A DNA stretch of 64,000 bases from Candidatus Lachnoclostridium avicola (GCA_019114465.1 DXFM01000007.1:1-64000); one strand, 5' to 3'. Positions 42,162-51,206 are shown, counted from the stretch's first letter. The notes: generated by a model not told the origin, from the sequence alone. Translations and numbers: made by a program.

Positions 42162-42896
42162 ATGAGAGATATCAGTCAGCTCCACCCGGTGCTGCAGGAG
42201 AAGTTAAAACAGGTGCGGGAGACGTGCCGGGAGCGGGGATTTCCCATTGGAATCGGGGAATGTCTGCGGACGGTGGAGGAGCAAAATGAACTGTATGCCC
42301 AGGGGCGGACAAAACCGGGGCAGATTGTAACCAACGCAAAGGGAACCTCCTACTCTTCCATGCATCAGTGGGGAGTTGCCTTTGATTTTTACCGGAATGA
42401 CGGAAAAGGTTCCTATGAGGATGGGGACGGGTTCTTCCGCAAGGTGGGAGAGATCGGAAAAGAGTTTGGCCTGGAGTGGGGCGGGGACTGGAAGTCCATT
42501 GTGGATAAGCCCCATCTCCAGCTTCCGGACTGGGGATCTACGCCGAAGACGCTGAAAAAGGAGTACAAAACGCCTCAGGCATTTATGGAAACATGGCCGG
42601 CGGGCGGGTGGCAGTTTGATGGGACCGGATGGCTCCACAGGCGGAGCGACGGCTTGTATACCAGGAACGACTGGGAGTTTATCGACGGATACTGGTACTG
42701 GTTTGACGGGGCCGGGCATGCCATTGAAAATGAGTGGTATTCTTACAAGGGAAAATGGTATTACATGGGACACGAGGGGAAGATGGTGACCGGGCTGCAG
42801 ATTATCCGGGAGAAGGTTTACTATTTCTATGAGGAGGGGGCGATGGCGGAGACAGCAGTGACGCTGACGCCGGGAGAGGACGGGAGTCTGAGCTGA
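42162..42896 (+). CDS. M15-family peptidase with choline-binding repeats
   Basis: 244 residues. Residues 1-125 are a VanY/CwlK-type M15 zinc peptidase: SSMHQWGVAFDF supplies His and Asp ligands and DKPHLQL the second His. These enzymes cut D,D-carboxy or L-Ala-D-Glu bonds in peptidoglycan. Residues about 145-230 hold two to three choline-binding repeats (YWYWFDGAGHAIENEW, WYYMGHEGKMVTGL). No signal peptide is visible, so release may need lysis or another route, as for holin-dependent endolysins. The start at 42162 has AGGGGAT; an ATG nine codons earlier is possible. It sits between feoB and feoA on the opposite strand. Confidence 0.85.
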   Translation: MRDISQLHPVLQEKLKQVRETCRERGFPIGIGECLRTVEEQNELYAQGRTKPGQIVTNAKGTSYSSMHQWGVAFDFYRNDGKGSYEDGDGFFRKVGEIGKEFGLEWGGDWKSIVDKPHLQLPDWGSTPKTLKKEYKTPQAFMETWPAGGWQFDGTGWLHRRSDGLYTRNDWEFIDGYWYWFDGAGHAIENEWYSYKGKWYYMGHEGKMVTGLQIIREKVYYFYEEGAMAETAVTLTPGEDGSLS

Positions 42897-43022
42897 GAAA
42901 AATCCGGCGAAGACAGCCCGGAAGATTCCGGCGCCCTTCCGGGGAGCCGGAATGCGGGCGCCGGGAAAACCGGCAGCCGCAGAAAACCCGAAAGATGGGA
43001 AAAATATGGCCGGGCGGAAACC

Positions 43023-43292
43023 TTACGGGTGAAAAGAATCAGGCCGGGCGGGATCTTCCTCCGGCAGAGGCCGGACGAAGATTTCCCGGGCGTTGTCGCG
43101 GCGCAGGGCAATGACGGCGCCCCGCACCAGATAGGCCCTCATTCCCCTGCGGCCCTTTTTCAGGACGCAGGAGACGATCTCCCGGGGGGAGAAGCCCAGG
43201 CCGTCCAGGCGGGCGGCCATGGGAGGCGGGCTGGCGATCCAGACGACCTCTGCTTTTGTTCCCGGTTCTATATTGCTCAATGGTATGACCAT
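43023..43292 (-). CDS. feoA: FeoA-domain protein
   Basis: 89 residues with the SH3-like FeoA fold: GTKAEVVWIASPPPMAARLDGLGFSPREIVSCVLKKGRRGMRAYLVRGAVIALRRDNAREIFV. FeoA is a small cytoplasmic partner that supports FeoB. It is shifted away from feoB by the M15 gene, so co-transcription would have to run through antisense of that gene (43023 to 42056 on the minus strand). GGGGAATATCC precedes the ATG. Confidence 0.85.
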   Translation of the reverse strand: MVIPLSNIEPGTKAEVVWIASPPPMAARLDGLGFSPREIVSCVLKKGRRGMRAYLVRGAVIALRRDNAREIFVRPLPEEDPARPDSFHP

Positions 43293-43366
43293 GGATATTC
43301 CCCGCAGAATTACTGTGTCACTTTTAGAATATGCGGACGGGGCGGGGAAAATGACGGCGGTCCCGG

Positions 43367-44134
43367 CTATGGGAGGATAACCGGGATCGGGGAGTCAATG
43401 GACATGGAGAGAATGAGGCCGGCGGGAGAGCTGCTGTCAGGGCCGGGAGAACCGCCGCTGTCGGGACCGGATGCGGCCTCGGATTCGCCGGCCCGGCAGG
43501 AGACCAGGCAGTCCCGGGCCATGATTTTTACGCCGGCGCGGGCGGCGTCCCGCAGGGCCAGGCCGAATTCCGGCTGGGTGGCCATGTTGGGCTCAAAACG
43601 GGTGACGCCTTTCATCTGAATCACAAAGAGGACGGCGGCCTCCATGCCTTGTCCGGCGATTTCGGTCAGTTCCCGGATGTGCTTGACGCCCCGGAGTGTG
43701 GGGGCGTCGGGAAAGCGGGACACGCCGTTCTCTTCCAGGGTGACACCCTTGACCTCCAGAAAGCCGGAATGCCCCTGATGTTCAAAGGCCAGATCAAAAC
43801 GGGAATTGCCGAAGGTGACTTCCCGCCGCAGGCCGGTGAGCTCCGGCGCGGAGGAGAGCCATTCCCAGGCCGCCTGGTTGGGAGCCTGGGAGTCCATGTT
43901 CACCAGGCGGCCGTTTTTCCAGACGGCGATCAGGGAAAATTCCGTCTTGCGCCCGGCGGCTTTGGCGTCCGGGTGGAACTGGATGAGCACGTCGGCTCCG
44001 GGGATGAAAAGCTCCCGGCAGCGGCCGGTGTTTTTTACGTGACAGGTAACCGTCCGGCCGTCTGCTAAGACCCGGGCGGTGAAGCGGTTGGGCCGTTCCA
44101 GGAAGGTCGCCGGTCGGATATTGGTATAAATCAT
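43367..44134 (-). CDS. sfsA: SfsA family DNA/RNA nuclease
   Basis: 255 residues. The family core is complete: RPNRFTARVL, the CHVKNTGRCRELFIPG block, and a PD-(D/E)XK-like site in RFDLAFEHQGHSGFLEVKGVTLEE, then SRFPDAPTLRGVKHIRELTEI and the QMKGVTRFEPN segment. SfsA was first described as a sugar-fermentation stimulation factor; later work shows nuclease activity. The last 30 residues are a variable Ser/Gly/Pro extension. It diverges from thrC. GGAGG precedes ATG 44134. Confidence 0.94.
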   Translation of the reverse strand: MIYTNIRPATFLERPNRFTARVLADGRTVTCHVKNTGRCRELFIPGADVLIQFHPDAKAAGRKTEFSLIAVWKNGRLVNMDSQAPNQAAWEWLSSAPELTGLRREVTFGNSRFDLAFEHQGHSGFLEVKGVTLEENGVSRFPDAPTLRGVKHIRELTEIAGQGMEAAVLFVIQMKGVTRFEPNMATQPEFGLALRDAARAGVKIMARDCLVSCRAGESEAASGPDSGGSPGPDSSSPAGLILSMSIDSPIPVILP

Positions 44135-44177
44135 AGGTAGTCTGCCTCCTTCTCACCAGATTCTACTGCAAAAATTC

Positions 44178-44206
44178 TTGTACGCCAAGGAAAAGTATGT
44201 TAGAAT
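44178..44206 (+). promoter_or_regulatory. Promoter of threonine synthase
   Basis: TTGTAC (44178-44183) and TAGAAT (44201-44206) with a 17-base spacer, about 33 bases before the thrC start. Confidence 0.55.
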
Positions 44207-44238
44207 TGGGACAAATTTAAGGAAGGATGTGGAGTGCC

Positions 44239-45726
44239 ATGAATATTACTTACCAGAGTACCAGAGGCGGAGAAAAAGGGCTGACCGCGTCCCAGGCGAT
44301 CTTAAAAGGTCTGGCCTGCGACGGGGGATTATTTATGCCGGACCGGATTCCGAAGCTGGATGTTTCCATAGAAAAACTGGCGAAAATGACCTATCAGGAG
44401 ACGGCTTACGAGGTGATGAAGCTGTTTCTCACAGATTTTACGGAAGAGGAGCTGAAGGCCTGTATTGCCGGGGCTTACGATGAGAAATTCGACTGCCCGG
44501 AGATCGCCGTTTTGTCCAAAGCGGAGGGAGATTACTATCTGGAACTGTATCATGGCAGCACCATTGCGTTTAAGGACATGGCTCTGTCCATCCTTCCCCA
44601 TCTCATGACCACTGCGGCGAAAAAAAACGGGGTGACCAATGAGATCGTGATTCTGGCGGCTACCTCCGGGGACACGGGAAAGGCAGCCATGGCTGGTTTC
44701 GCCGATGTGCCGGGGACCAGGATCATCGTATTTTATCCCAAGGGCGGGGTGAGCCGGGTGCAGGAGCTGCAGATGGTGACCCAGAAGGGGGACAATACGG
44801 CGGTTGTGGCCATTCACGGCAATTTTGACGACGCCCAGACGGGAGTGAAGAAGATCTTCGGGGACCGGGAATTTGAAAAACAGCTGGCGGCGAAGGGATT
44901 TCAGCTGTCCTCCGCCAATTCCATCAATGTGGGCCGTCTGGTGCCTCAGATCGTCTACTATGTGTACGCTTACGCGAAGCTGGTGGAGAACGGGGAGATT
45001 GAGAACGGCGAGGTGATCAACGTGACCGTGCCCACCGGAAATTTCGGCAATATTCTGGCGGCGTATCTGGCGAAGCAGATGGGAGTGCCCATCGGACGGC
45101 TGATCTGCGCCTCCAATGAAAATAAGGTGCTGTACGATTTCTTCTCCACAGGCACCTATGACAGGAAACGGCCCTTTATTCTCACCAGCTCCCCGTCCAT
45201 GGATATTCTGATCTCCAGCAACCTGGAGCGGCTGATTTACTTAAGCTGCGGCTGCGACGCGGAGAAGACGGCAGAGCTGATGGGAGAACTTTCCTCAGAT
45301 GGAAAATATACGGTTACGGAAGACATGCGGAAGTTTATGTCCGATTTCTGGGGCGGATATGCGGGTAAGGAGGAGAATGCCGCGGTGATCCGTTCGGTGT
45401 TCCAGTCCTGCGGCTATCTGATGGATACCCACACGGGAGTGGCTGCCGCGGTGAGTCGTCAGTATAAGGAGAAGACGGGAGATGAGAGAAAAATGCTCAT
45501 CGCGTCCACGGCCAGTCCCTTTAAGTTTGCGGGCAGCGTGCTGAAAGCTGTGAACGGAACGGGAGAGGGAATGGACGAGTTTGCCGTTGTGGATGAACTG
45601 TCCAGGGTATCGGGAGTGCCGGTTCCCGCCGCGGTGGAGGAGATCCGCACGGCTCCTGTCCGCCACACCAGGGAGTGCGGGCCGGAGAATATGGAAGAGA
45701 CGGTGGCTGAAATCTTAGGCTGCTAG
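44239..45726 (+). CDS. thrC: Threonine synthase
   Basis: 495 residues. A PLP enzyme converting O-phospho-L-homoserine to threonine and phosphate, the last step of threonine synthesis. N-terminal YQSTRGG and the DGGLFMPD block mark the long (class II, E. coli/yeast-type) group. The PLP lysine is in HGSTIAFKDMAL (Lys112) and the phosphate-binding site in TSGDTGKAAMAG. The start at 44239 has GGAG five bases upstream. The gene is alone; hom and thrB are not in the window. No T-box or leader peptide is visible. Confidence 0.96.
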   Translation: MNITYQSTRGGEKGLTASQAILKGLACDGGLFMPDRIPKLDVSIEKLAKMTYQETAYEVMKLFLTDFTEEELKACIAGAYDEKFDCPEIAVLSKAEGDYYLELYHGSTIAFKDMALSILPHLMTTAAKKNGVTNEIVILAATSGDTGKAAMAGFADVPGTRIIVFYPKGGVSRVQELQMVTQKGDNTAVVAIHGNFDDAQTGVKKIFGDREFEKQLAAKGFQLSSANSINVGRLVPQIVYYVYAYAKLVENGEIENGEVINVTVPTGNFGNILAAYLAKQMGVPIGRLICASNENKVLYDFFSTGTYDRKRPFILTSSPSMDILISSNLERLIYLSCGCDAEKTAELMGELSSDGKYTVTEDMRKFMSDFWGGYAGKEENAAVIRSVFQSCGYLMDTHTGVAAAVSRQYKEKTGDERKMLIASTASPFKFAGSVLKAVNGTGEGMDEFAVVDELSRVSGVPVPAAVEEIRTAPVRHTRECGPENMEETVAEILGC

Positions 45727-45785
45727 AGAGAAAAATGGCTCCGACGGGATCGGGGCCATTCCTTTGCGGCGGAAGGAGGAGAGAC

Positions 45786-46526
45786 GTGGAGCGGCGTTCC
45801 AGAAAACGGATTCCTGGATTGACAGGGACAGAACTCAAGGTCACTGCCATGATTTCCATGGCGGTGGACCACACGGCGGTGGCCCTGGTCTGGCCGGCGG
45901 CGTCCGGGAATCTGGATCTTTACTGGCTTTACTGGCTGATGCGGGCAGTGGGACGGCTGGCTTTTCCCATCTACGGCTTTCTGCTGGTCCAGGGATTTCT
46001 TCACACCTCCAGCCGGAAACGGTATCTGGGCAGGCTCTGCGCCTTTGCCCTGATCTCCGAGGTGCCCTTTGATTTGATCCTCTCCGGGCGGCTGTTTGAT
46101 CCGGAGGCCCAGAATGTATTTGTCACCCTGGCCATCGCCCTGGCAACGGTCTGGGGACTGGAACGGATAGAAGAGCGGAGAGGGAAAAGCGGGGGAGACA
46201 GAGACGCCGTCCCCGGCGGCGCGGCGGCGAGGTGCCTGATCGTTCTGATCGGCGGCCTGGCGGCCTGGGCCCTGAAGGGAGACTATGGCTTTCTGGGAGT
46301 GGTATACGCGGCGGTGGTCTATGAATTCCGGGGAGATCCGGCAAAGCGGCTGACGGGGGAGGCGGTTTCCCTGGCGCTTCTGGGGGCGGGAAATCTGCCC
46401 TGTCTCCTTGCCATTCCCCTGACGGAGAAGTACAATGGACAGAGAGGAATGCGCCTGGGATTGTGGGCGTACTGGTTTTATCCGGCCCATCTGCTGGTGT
46501 TAAAGGGACTGCAGATGGTGATCTGA
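45786..46526 (+). CDS. TraX-like integral membrane protein
   Basis: About 246 residues from a GTG preceded by GGAGGAGAG. It has several hydrophobic helices; GLTGTELKVTAMISMAVDHTAV and GRLAFPIYGFLLVQGFLHTSSRKRY match the TraX family, named for the F-plasmid pilin acetylase but mostly chromosomal and uncharacterised in Firmicutes. It lies between thrC and tatD with no sign of a plasmid origin. An acyltransferase-like membrane enzyme is the best guess; no substrate is known. Confidence 0.82.
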   Translation: MERRSRKRIPGLTGTELKVTAMISMAVDHTAVALVWPAASGNLDLYWLYWLMRAVGRLAFPIYGFLLVQGFLHTSSRKRYLGRLCAFALISEVPFDLILSGRLFDPEAQNVFVTLAIALATVWGLERIEERRGKSGGDRDAVPGGAAARCLIVLIGGLAAWALKGDYGFLGVVYAAVVYEFRGDPAKRLTGEAVSLALLGAGNLPCLLAIPLTEKYNGQRGMRLGLWAYWFYPAHLLVLKGLQMVI

Positions 46527-46545
46527 CAGAATGGAGGAAACATCG

Positions 46546-47319
46546 ATGATTTTTGATACACATGCTCACTATGACGACGAGGCCTTTGACCAGGACCGGG
46601 AGGAGCTGATCGAAAGCCTGCCGGCAGCCGGCATTGAGACGGTGGTGAACGTGGGAGCCAGCCTGGAGAGCACGAAGACAACTCTGGCGCTGGCGGAGCG
46701 GTATTCCTATTTCTACGGGGCGGCGGGCGTGCACCCCAATGAGACGGGAGAGCTGACGGAAGCGGATATGGAGTGGCTGAAAGAGATCTGCGGCCGGCCG
46801 AAGGTGGTGGCCGTGGGTGAGATCGGCCTGGATTACCACTGGGATGAGCCGGAGCGGGACGTGCAGAAAAAATGGTTTGCCCGCCAGCTTGAGCTGGCCA
46901 GAGAGGTGAAGCTTCCGGTGATCATTCACAGCCGGGATGCGGCGAAAGACACTCTGGATCTGATGAAAGGGGAGCATGCGGAGGAAATCGGCGGTGTGAT
47001 CCACTGCTTTTCCTACGGCGTGGAGATGGCCAGGGAGTACCTGAATATGGGATTTTTTATCGGCATCGGCGGCGTTCTCACTTTCAGCAACGGGAAGAAG
47101 TTAAAGGAGGTGGCTGCCTATGCCCCTCTGGACCGGATCGTGCTGGAGACGGACTGCCCCTATCTGGCTCCGGTGCCCAACCGGGGGAAACGGAATTCTT
47201 CCCTGAATCTGTCCTATGTGGCGGATGCCCTGGCACAGATCAAGGGAGTGACGCGAGAGGAAATTGAAATACAGACCTGCCGGAACGCCAGACGCCTGTA
47301 CCGGCTGGAAGAACGGTAG
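46546..47319 (+). CDS. tatD: TatD-family metal-dependent DNase/hydrolase
   Basis: 257 residues, TIM-barrel. Metal ligands: DTHAHYDD at the N-terminus, GEIGLDYHWD (Glu), IIHSRDA (His), HCFSYG (His) and ETDCPYL (Asp). TatD proteins are 3'-5' exonucleases on DNA and can act in repair. GGAGG seven bases before ATG 46546 supports this start over an ATG five codons earlier. It stands immediately before rsmA, a pairing common in Firmicutes. Confidence 0.95.
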   Translation: MIFDTHAHYDDEAFDQDREELIESLPAAGIETVVNVGASLESTKTTLALAERYSYFYGAAGVHPNETGELTEADMEWLKEICGRPKVVAVGEIGLDYHWDEPERDVQKKWFARQLELAREVKLPVIIHSRDAAKDTLDLMKGEHAEEIGGVIHCFSYGVEMAREYLNMGFFIGIGGVLTFSNGKKLKEVAAYAPLDRIVLETDCPYLAPVPNRGKRNSSLNLSYVADALAQIKGVTREEIEIQTCRNARRLYRLEER

Positions 47320-47331
47320 GAGAGTTTATTT

Positions 47332-48201
47332 ATGGCAAATTTGGGAATTGCGAAAAATACCATTGAGATCATTCAGAAATACGATTTTGTGTTCCAGAAG
47401 CGGTTCGGCCAGAATTTCCTGGTGGACACCCATGTGCTGGAAAAAATCATCCAGGCGGCGGGACTGACGAAGGAGGATCTGGTGCTGGAGATCGGCCCGG
47501 GCATCGGGACCATGACCCAGTACCTGGCGGAAAATGCGGGACGGGTCGTGGCGGTGGAGATCGATTCCAACCTGATTCCCATTCTGAAGGAAACGCTGAA
47601 AGATTACGATAACGTGACGGTGATCAACGAGGACATTTTAAAGGTGGACGTGGCCGCCCTGGCAGAGCAGTACAACGGGGGCCGTCCCATCAAAGTGGTG
47701 GCCAATCTGCCCTACTACATCACCACCCCCATCATTATGGGGCTGTTTGAAAGCCAGGTGCCCATTGACAACATTACGGTGATGGTGCAGAAAGAGGTGG
47801 CGGAGCGGATGCAGGCGGGGCCGGGAACGAAAAACTACGGCGCCCTGTCTCTGGCGGTCCAGTATTACGCCGAACCCTATATCGTGGCCAACGTGCCGCC
47901 CAACTGCTTTATCCCCAGGCCCAGCGTGGGTTCTGCGGTGATCCGCCTCACCCGGCATGGGAAAAAGCCGGTGGAGGTAAAAGATGAGAAGCTGATGTTC
48001 GCCCTGATCCGGGCGTCCTTCAACCAGCGGAGGAAAACGCTGCAGAACAGCCTGAACAATTCCTCGGAGCTGTCCTTTTCCAAAGAGGAGATTGGGGAGG
48101 CCATTGAGAAGATGGGGCTGTCCCCGTCGGTGCGGGGAGAAGCTCTGACTCTGGAGCAGTTCGCGAAGCTGGCGGATGCGCTGGGAGAAAGAGGACAGTG
48201 A
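47332..48201 (+). CDS. rsmA: 16S rRNA (adenine1518/1519-N6) dimethyltransferase
   Basis: 289 residues (KsgA). A SAM-dependent enzyme that dimethylates two adenines in helix 45 of 16S rRNA late in 30S assembly. Signature segments: KRFGQNFLVD, SAM loop LEIGPGIGTMTQ, NLPYYITTPI catalytic motif (NLPY), then the C-terminal helical domain with SFNQRRKTLQNSL. The gene starts 12 bases after tatD; a perfect terminator follows. Confidence 0.97.
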   Translation: MANLGIAKNTIEIIQKYDFVFQKRFGQNFLVDTHVLEKIIQAAGLTKEDLVLEIGPGIGTMTQYLAENAGRVVAVEIDSNLIPILKETLKDYDNVTVINEDILKVDVAALAEQYNGGRPIKVVANLPYYITTPIIMGLFESQVPIDNITVMVQKEVAERMQAGPGTKNYGALSLAVQYYAEPYIVANVPPNCFIPRPSVGSAVIRLTRHGKKPVEVKDEKLMFALIRASFNQRRKTLQNSLNNSSELSFSKEEIGEAIEKMGLSPSVRGEALTLEQFAKLADALGERGQ

Positions 48202-48210
48202 CGAAAGAAA

Positions 48211-48245
48211 AAAGTATCCTGATCACCCGTCAGGATACTTTTTTT
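48211..48245 (+). terminator. Rho-independent terminator after rsmA
   Basis: AAGTATCCTGA pairs with TCAGGATACTT around a 7-base loop, followed by T5. Ends the tatD-rsmA transcript; convergent DUF2798 gene lies on the other side. Confidence 0.92.
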
Positions 48246-48255
48246 GTTGACACAT

Positions 48256-48717
48256 TCAGTTTTTTTCCCGGAATATGGTGCGGAACACCAGACGGATAAA
48301 GGGGCCGCAGTAGAAGATCTGCCAGAAGAAGGCCATGGGGAAGTTGAAGACCGTAGTCTGGAGCCACACGGCGATGAACTGGGATCCGGCGTTTTTAAAC
48401 AGAAGAGTGGCGATGAAGCTCATCACCGGACACATGATGCAGATGATCATGAGGGAGATGGCCAGAGTGATAAACACGGGCCGGTCCTCAGGCGTCACAA
48501 GGCGGAAAGCCAGTTTGTGGGCCAGCTTGTCCACAATGAAAAACTCCAGGATGAAGGCGACGGGCCACATGATGACCATTTCGTGGAAGGCCATGAGAAA
48601 GACCGCTGTGGTCATCCCGCCGATGTTTAAGGAGATGTTGTAGCAGATCATGGCGTAAACCATGAGAAATGCCATCATCAGAGTGAAAATAATGTTTTGA
48701 AATAAAGTCTTTGGCAT
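48256..48717 (-). CDS. DUF2798 family membrane protein
   Basis: 153 residues, four predicted membrane helices arranged as two hairpins (NIIFTLMMAFLMVYAMICYN and FITLALSLMIICIMCPVMSFIATLL-like halves). The F-x-x-x-M-x-x-x-M-x-Y-N and HEMVIMWPVAFILEFF motifs are typical of DUF2798. Function unknown. The upstream region carries two CACCTGTGT words that could be operators. GGAGG lies upstream of ATG 48717. Confidence 0.8.
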   Translation of the reverse strand: MPKTLFQNIIFTLMMAFLMVYAMICYNISLNIGGMTTAVFLMAFHEMVIMWPVAFILEFFIVDKLAHKLAFRLVTPEDRPVFITLAISLMIICIMCPVMSFIATLLFKNAGSQFIAVWLQTTVFNFPMAFFWQIFYCGPFIRLVFRTIFREKN

Positions 48718-48757
48718 ACATTGTGCCTCCTTTTCTTAAAAATGGGCGCAAAAAAGA

Positions 48758-48794
48758 CACCTGTGTTGTTCGTTAATCAAGCATGCACCTGTGT
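48758..48794. repeat. Two direct repeats CACCTGTGT upstream of the DUF2798 gene
   Basis: CACCTGTGT occurs at 48758-48766 and 48786-48794, both followed by a similar base run (TGTT/CGTT), 28 bases apart. Spacing close to three helical turns on the same face would suit a dimeric regulator. From here to 48937 no gene is visible. Confidence 0.45.
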
Positions 48795-48937
48795 CGTTTC
48801 CAATTAAATACCAAAGTCTTTTCGCTGTTTAGTTTTGAACCCGGCTATTTTAGCAGAAAAAAATGGATTTGGCAAGTGGATAAGCAGGAGAAAAAGGAGT
48901 AAAGTAAAGACAGAAGACATCAGAGAGGAGGTCCCAT

Positions 48938-50407
48938 ATGCTGAAAGAATGGAAACCGGCGGAAAAGCCGGATGAGGAGGAGTTAAAAGAGCGCCTGAAG
49001 GCGGCGGAGAAGAAGCTGGAGGTTTATCAGCTCCAGATGAAGGAACACCGGCTCCCGGTGCTGGTGCTGGTGGAAGGCTGGGGAGCCGCGGGAAAGGGAA
49101 GCCTGATCGGTAAGGTGATCCGGAGCATTGATCCCAGATTTTTCCGGGTGGCGGCTATGGCGGATCCGGGGGAGGAGGAGCGGCGCAGGCCGTTTCTCTA
49201 CCGGTATATGGCGAGGATTCCCCAGGAGGGGAAATTTGAATTTCTGGACTCCGGGTGGCTGGACGAGACGGTGCGGGACCGTTTTTACGGGCGGCTGAAC
49301 GAGAGGGAGTACGGCCGGCGGGTGGAGAGCATCCGGCGGTTTGAGCGTCAGCTGGTGGATAACGGATATCTGGTGCTGAAGCTGTTTCTCCACATTTCAC
49401 GAAAGGAGCAGAAAAAGCGTCTGGACCGCCTGATGGAGGACAAGGATGCCAGATGGCGGGTGAGTCCGTGGGACCGGGATCAGAATGAACATTACGAAGC
49501 CTGCGAGGAACTGTTTGACCGGTGTCTCACAGACACGGCGTCGGCCGGAGCGCCCTGGTATCTGGTGGACGCGAAGGAGAGAAAATGGGCCCAGCTGCAG
49601 ATCATGGAAGCCCTCTGCGGCGGTCTGGAGGTGGCCTTCCAGAACTGCCGGACGGCGGCGCCCCTGATCCAGAACATCTTCCCCCTGGTGAAGATGCCCC
49701 GGCTGTCTGAGGTGGATTTAAGCTGCTCTATTTCTGAGGAGACTTATAAGGAGGAGTTGAAGCGGCTGCAGAACTGCCTGGGAGAGCTTCACAACCGGCT
49801 TTACCGGAAGCGGGTGCCGGTGGTTATCGTCTACGAGGGCTGGGACGCGGCGGGAAAGGGCGGCAACATCAAGCGTCTGACGGGAGCGCTGGATCCCAGA
49901 GGCTATGAGGTGCACCCCATCGCCAGCCCGGAGCCGAAGGAGAAGGCCAGACATTACCTGTGGAGATTCTGGACCAGACTGCCAAAGACGGGGCATATCG
50001 CCATTTTTGACAGAAGCTGGTACGGGCGGGTCATGGTGGAACGGCTGGAAGGCTTCTGCTCGGAAAATGACTGGAGGCGGGCGTACAATGAGATCAATGA
50101 GTTTGAGCGGGAGCTCTATGACTGGGGAGCGGTGATCATAAAATTCTGGGTGCAGATTGACAAGGATACCCAGCTGGCCCGTTTTCACGACAGGGAGAAC
50201 ACCCCGGAGAAGCGGTGGAAGATCACCGATGAGGACTGGAGAAACCGGGAAAAGTGGGATCAGTATGAGGAGGCGGTGAATGAGATGATTCAAAAGACCA
50301 GCACCGAGTACGCCCCCTGGCACATCCTTCCGTCTGTGGATAAAAAATATGCCCGGATTCAGGCCCTTGAGATCGTGATCCGGGAGCTGGAGAAAGCGCT
50401 GAAGTAA
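48938..50407 (+). CDS. Two-domain polyphosphate kinase 2 family protein (polyphosphate:AMP phosphotransferase type)
   Basis: 489 residues made of two fused PPK2 domains. Each has a Walker A: GWGAAGKGS near 47-55 and GWDAAGKGG near 303-311. The second also has the catalytic-lid DRSWYGRVMVER, whereas the first has the altered DSGWL, so the C-terminal domain is probably the active one. The two-domain (class II, Pap) form uses polyphosphate to convert AMP to ADP. Cytoplasmic. AGAGGAGG precedes the ATG. It is a single gene followed by a short gap before the amidase. Confidence 0.93.
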   Translation: MLKEWKPAEKPDEEELKERLKAAEKKLEVYQLQMKEHRLPVLVLVEGWGAAGKGSLIGKVIRSIDPRFFRVAAMADPGEEERRRPFLYRYMARIPQEGKFEFLDSGWLDETVRDRFYGRLNEREYGRRVESIRRFERQLVDNGYLVLKLFLHISRKEQKKRLDRLMEDKDARWRVSPWDRDQNEHYEACEELFDRCLTDTASAGAPWYLVDAKERKWAQLQIMEALCGGLEVAFQNCRTAAPLIQNIFPLVKMPRLSEVDLSCSISEETYKEELKRLQNCLGELHNRLYRKRVPVVIVYEGWDAAGKGGNIKRLTGALDPRGYEVHPIASPEPKEKARHYLWRFWTRLPKTGHIAIFDRSWYGRVMVERLEGFCSENDWRRAYNEINEFERELYDWGAVIIKFWVQIDKDTQLARFHDRENTPEKRWKITDEDWRNREKWDQYEEAVNEMIQKTSTEYAPWHILPSVDKKYARIQALEIVIRELEKALK

Positions 50408-50474
50408 AGAAACGGGTTCTTTTTCCGCCGCCGGTATGATATATTATATAAAGCATCGGTCCGGAGATGGGCTT

Positions 50475-51182
50475 GTGAAGAGAACGATTGGGGAACTGCT
50501 GATGGGCCTGGCCCTGCTTCTGGTGGTGTTTTTTGCCGCCCGCCATCTGGGAATGATGGAGGCCGCCAGAGCCCAGAGCCAGGCGGCCGCCCGCCAGGAG
50601 CAGAAGGTTGTGGTGATCGACGCCGGACACGGGGGCAACGACCCGGGAAAGATCGGAGTCAACGACAGTCTGGAAAAGGATATCAACCTGGCCATTGCAA
50701 AGAAGCTGAAAGCATATCTGGAGAACAGCGATGTGCGGGTGGTGATGACCAGGGAGGAGGACAAAGGCCTTTACCGGGACGGGGATACCCGCAAAAAGAT
50801 GGCGGATATGAGAAAGCGGTGCGAGATCATAGGAAAGGCGGAACCGGACGCGGTGGTGAGCATTCATCAGAACAGCTATCACCAGGAGAACGTATCCGGC
50901 GGCCAGGTATTCTACTACCGGAATTCGGTGAAGGGAAAACGGCTGGCGGAGCTGATTCAGGACCGGTTTTCCTATGTCCTTGGAGAGGAGAATACCCGGC
51001 TGGTCAAGAGCAACGACAGCTATTATCTGCTGCTGCATGTGAAGGAGCCCATTGTGATTGTGGAGTGCGGGTTCCTGAGCAATCCGCAGGAGGCGAAAAT
51101 GCTGACGGACGAGGACTACCAGGACCGCATGGCCTGGACCATTCACATGGGGATTATGGAATATTTAAACGAACAGAAATGA
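50475..51182 (+). CDS. cwlD: N-acetylmuramoyl-L-alanine amidase, CwlD-like
   Basis: About 235 residues from a GTG with GGAGATGGG upstream. One N-terminal membrane helix (LLMGLALLLVVFFAARHLG) anchors an Amidase_3 domain. Zinc ligands fit DAGHGG, the Glu of NDSLEKDIN and VSIHQNS; the catalytic Glu is in IVIVECGFLSN. Size, single anchor and lack of wall-binding repeats match CwlD, which removes the stem peptide to form muramic-delta-lactam in spore cortex. A vegetative amidase is possible; the cwlD symbol is by resemblance. Confidence 0.85.
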   Translation: MKRTIGELLMGLALLLVVFFAARHLGMMEAARAQSQAAARQEQKVVVIDAGHGGNDPGKIGVNDSLEKDINLAIAKKLKAYLENSDVRVVMTREEDKGLYRDGDTRKKMADMRKRCEIIGKAEPDAVVSIHQNSYHQENVSGGQVFYYRNSVKGKRLAELIQDRFSYVLGEENTRLVKSNDSYYLLLHVKEPIVIVECGFLSNPQEAKMLTDEDYQDRMAWTIHMGIMEYLNEQK

Positions 51183-51206
51183 TACGCAAAGAAAAGGAGA
51201 GACCAG

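Noticed and set aside
43320-44134. Possible frameshift at the end of sfsA because of the Ser/Gly/Pro tail
   Set aside because: The conserved SfsA core is complete and the tail is simply a variable low-complexity extension ending in a normal stop.
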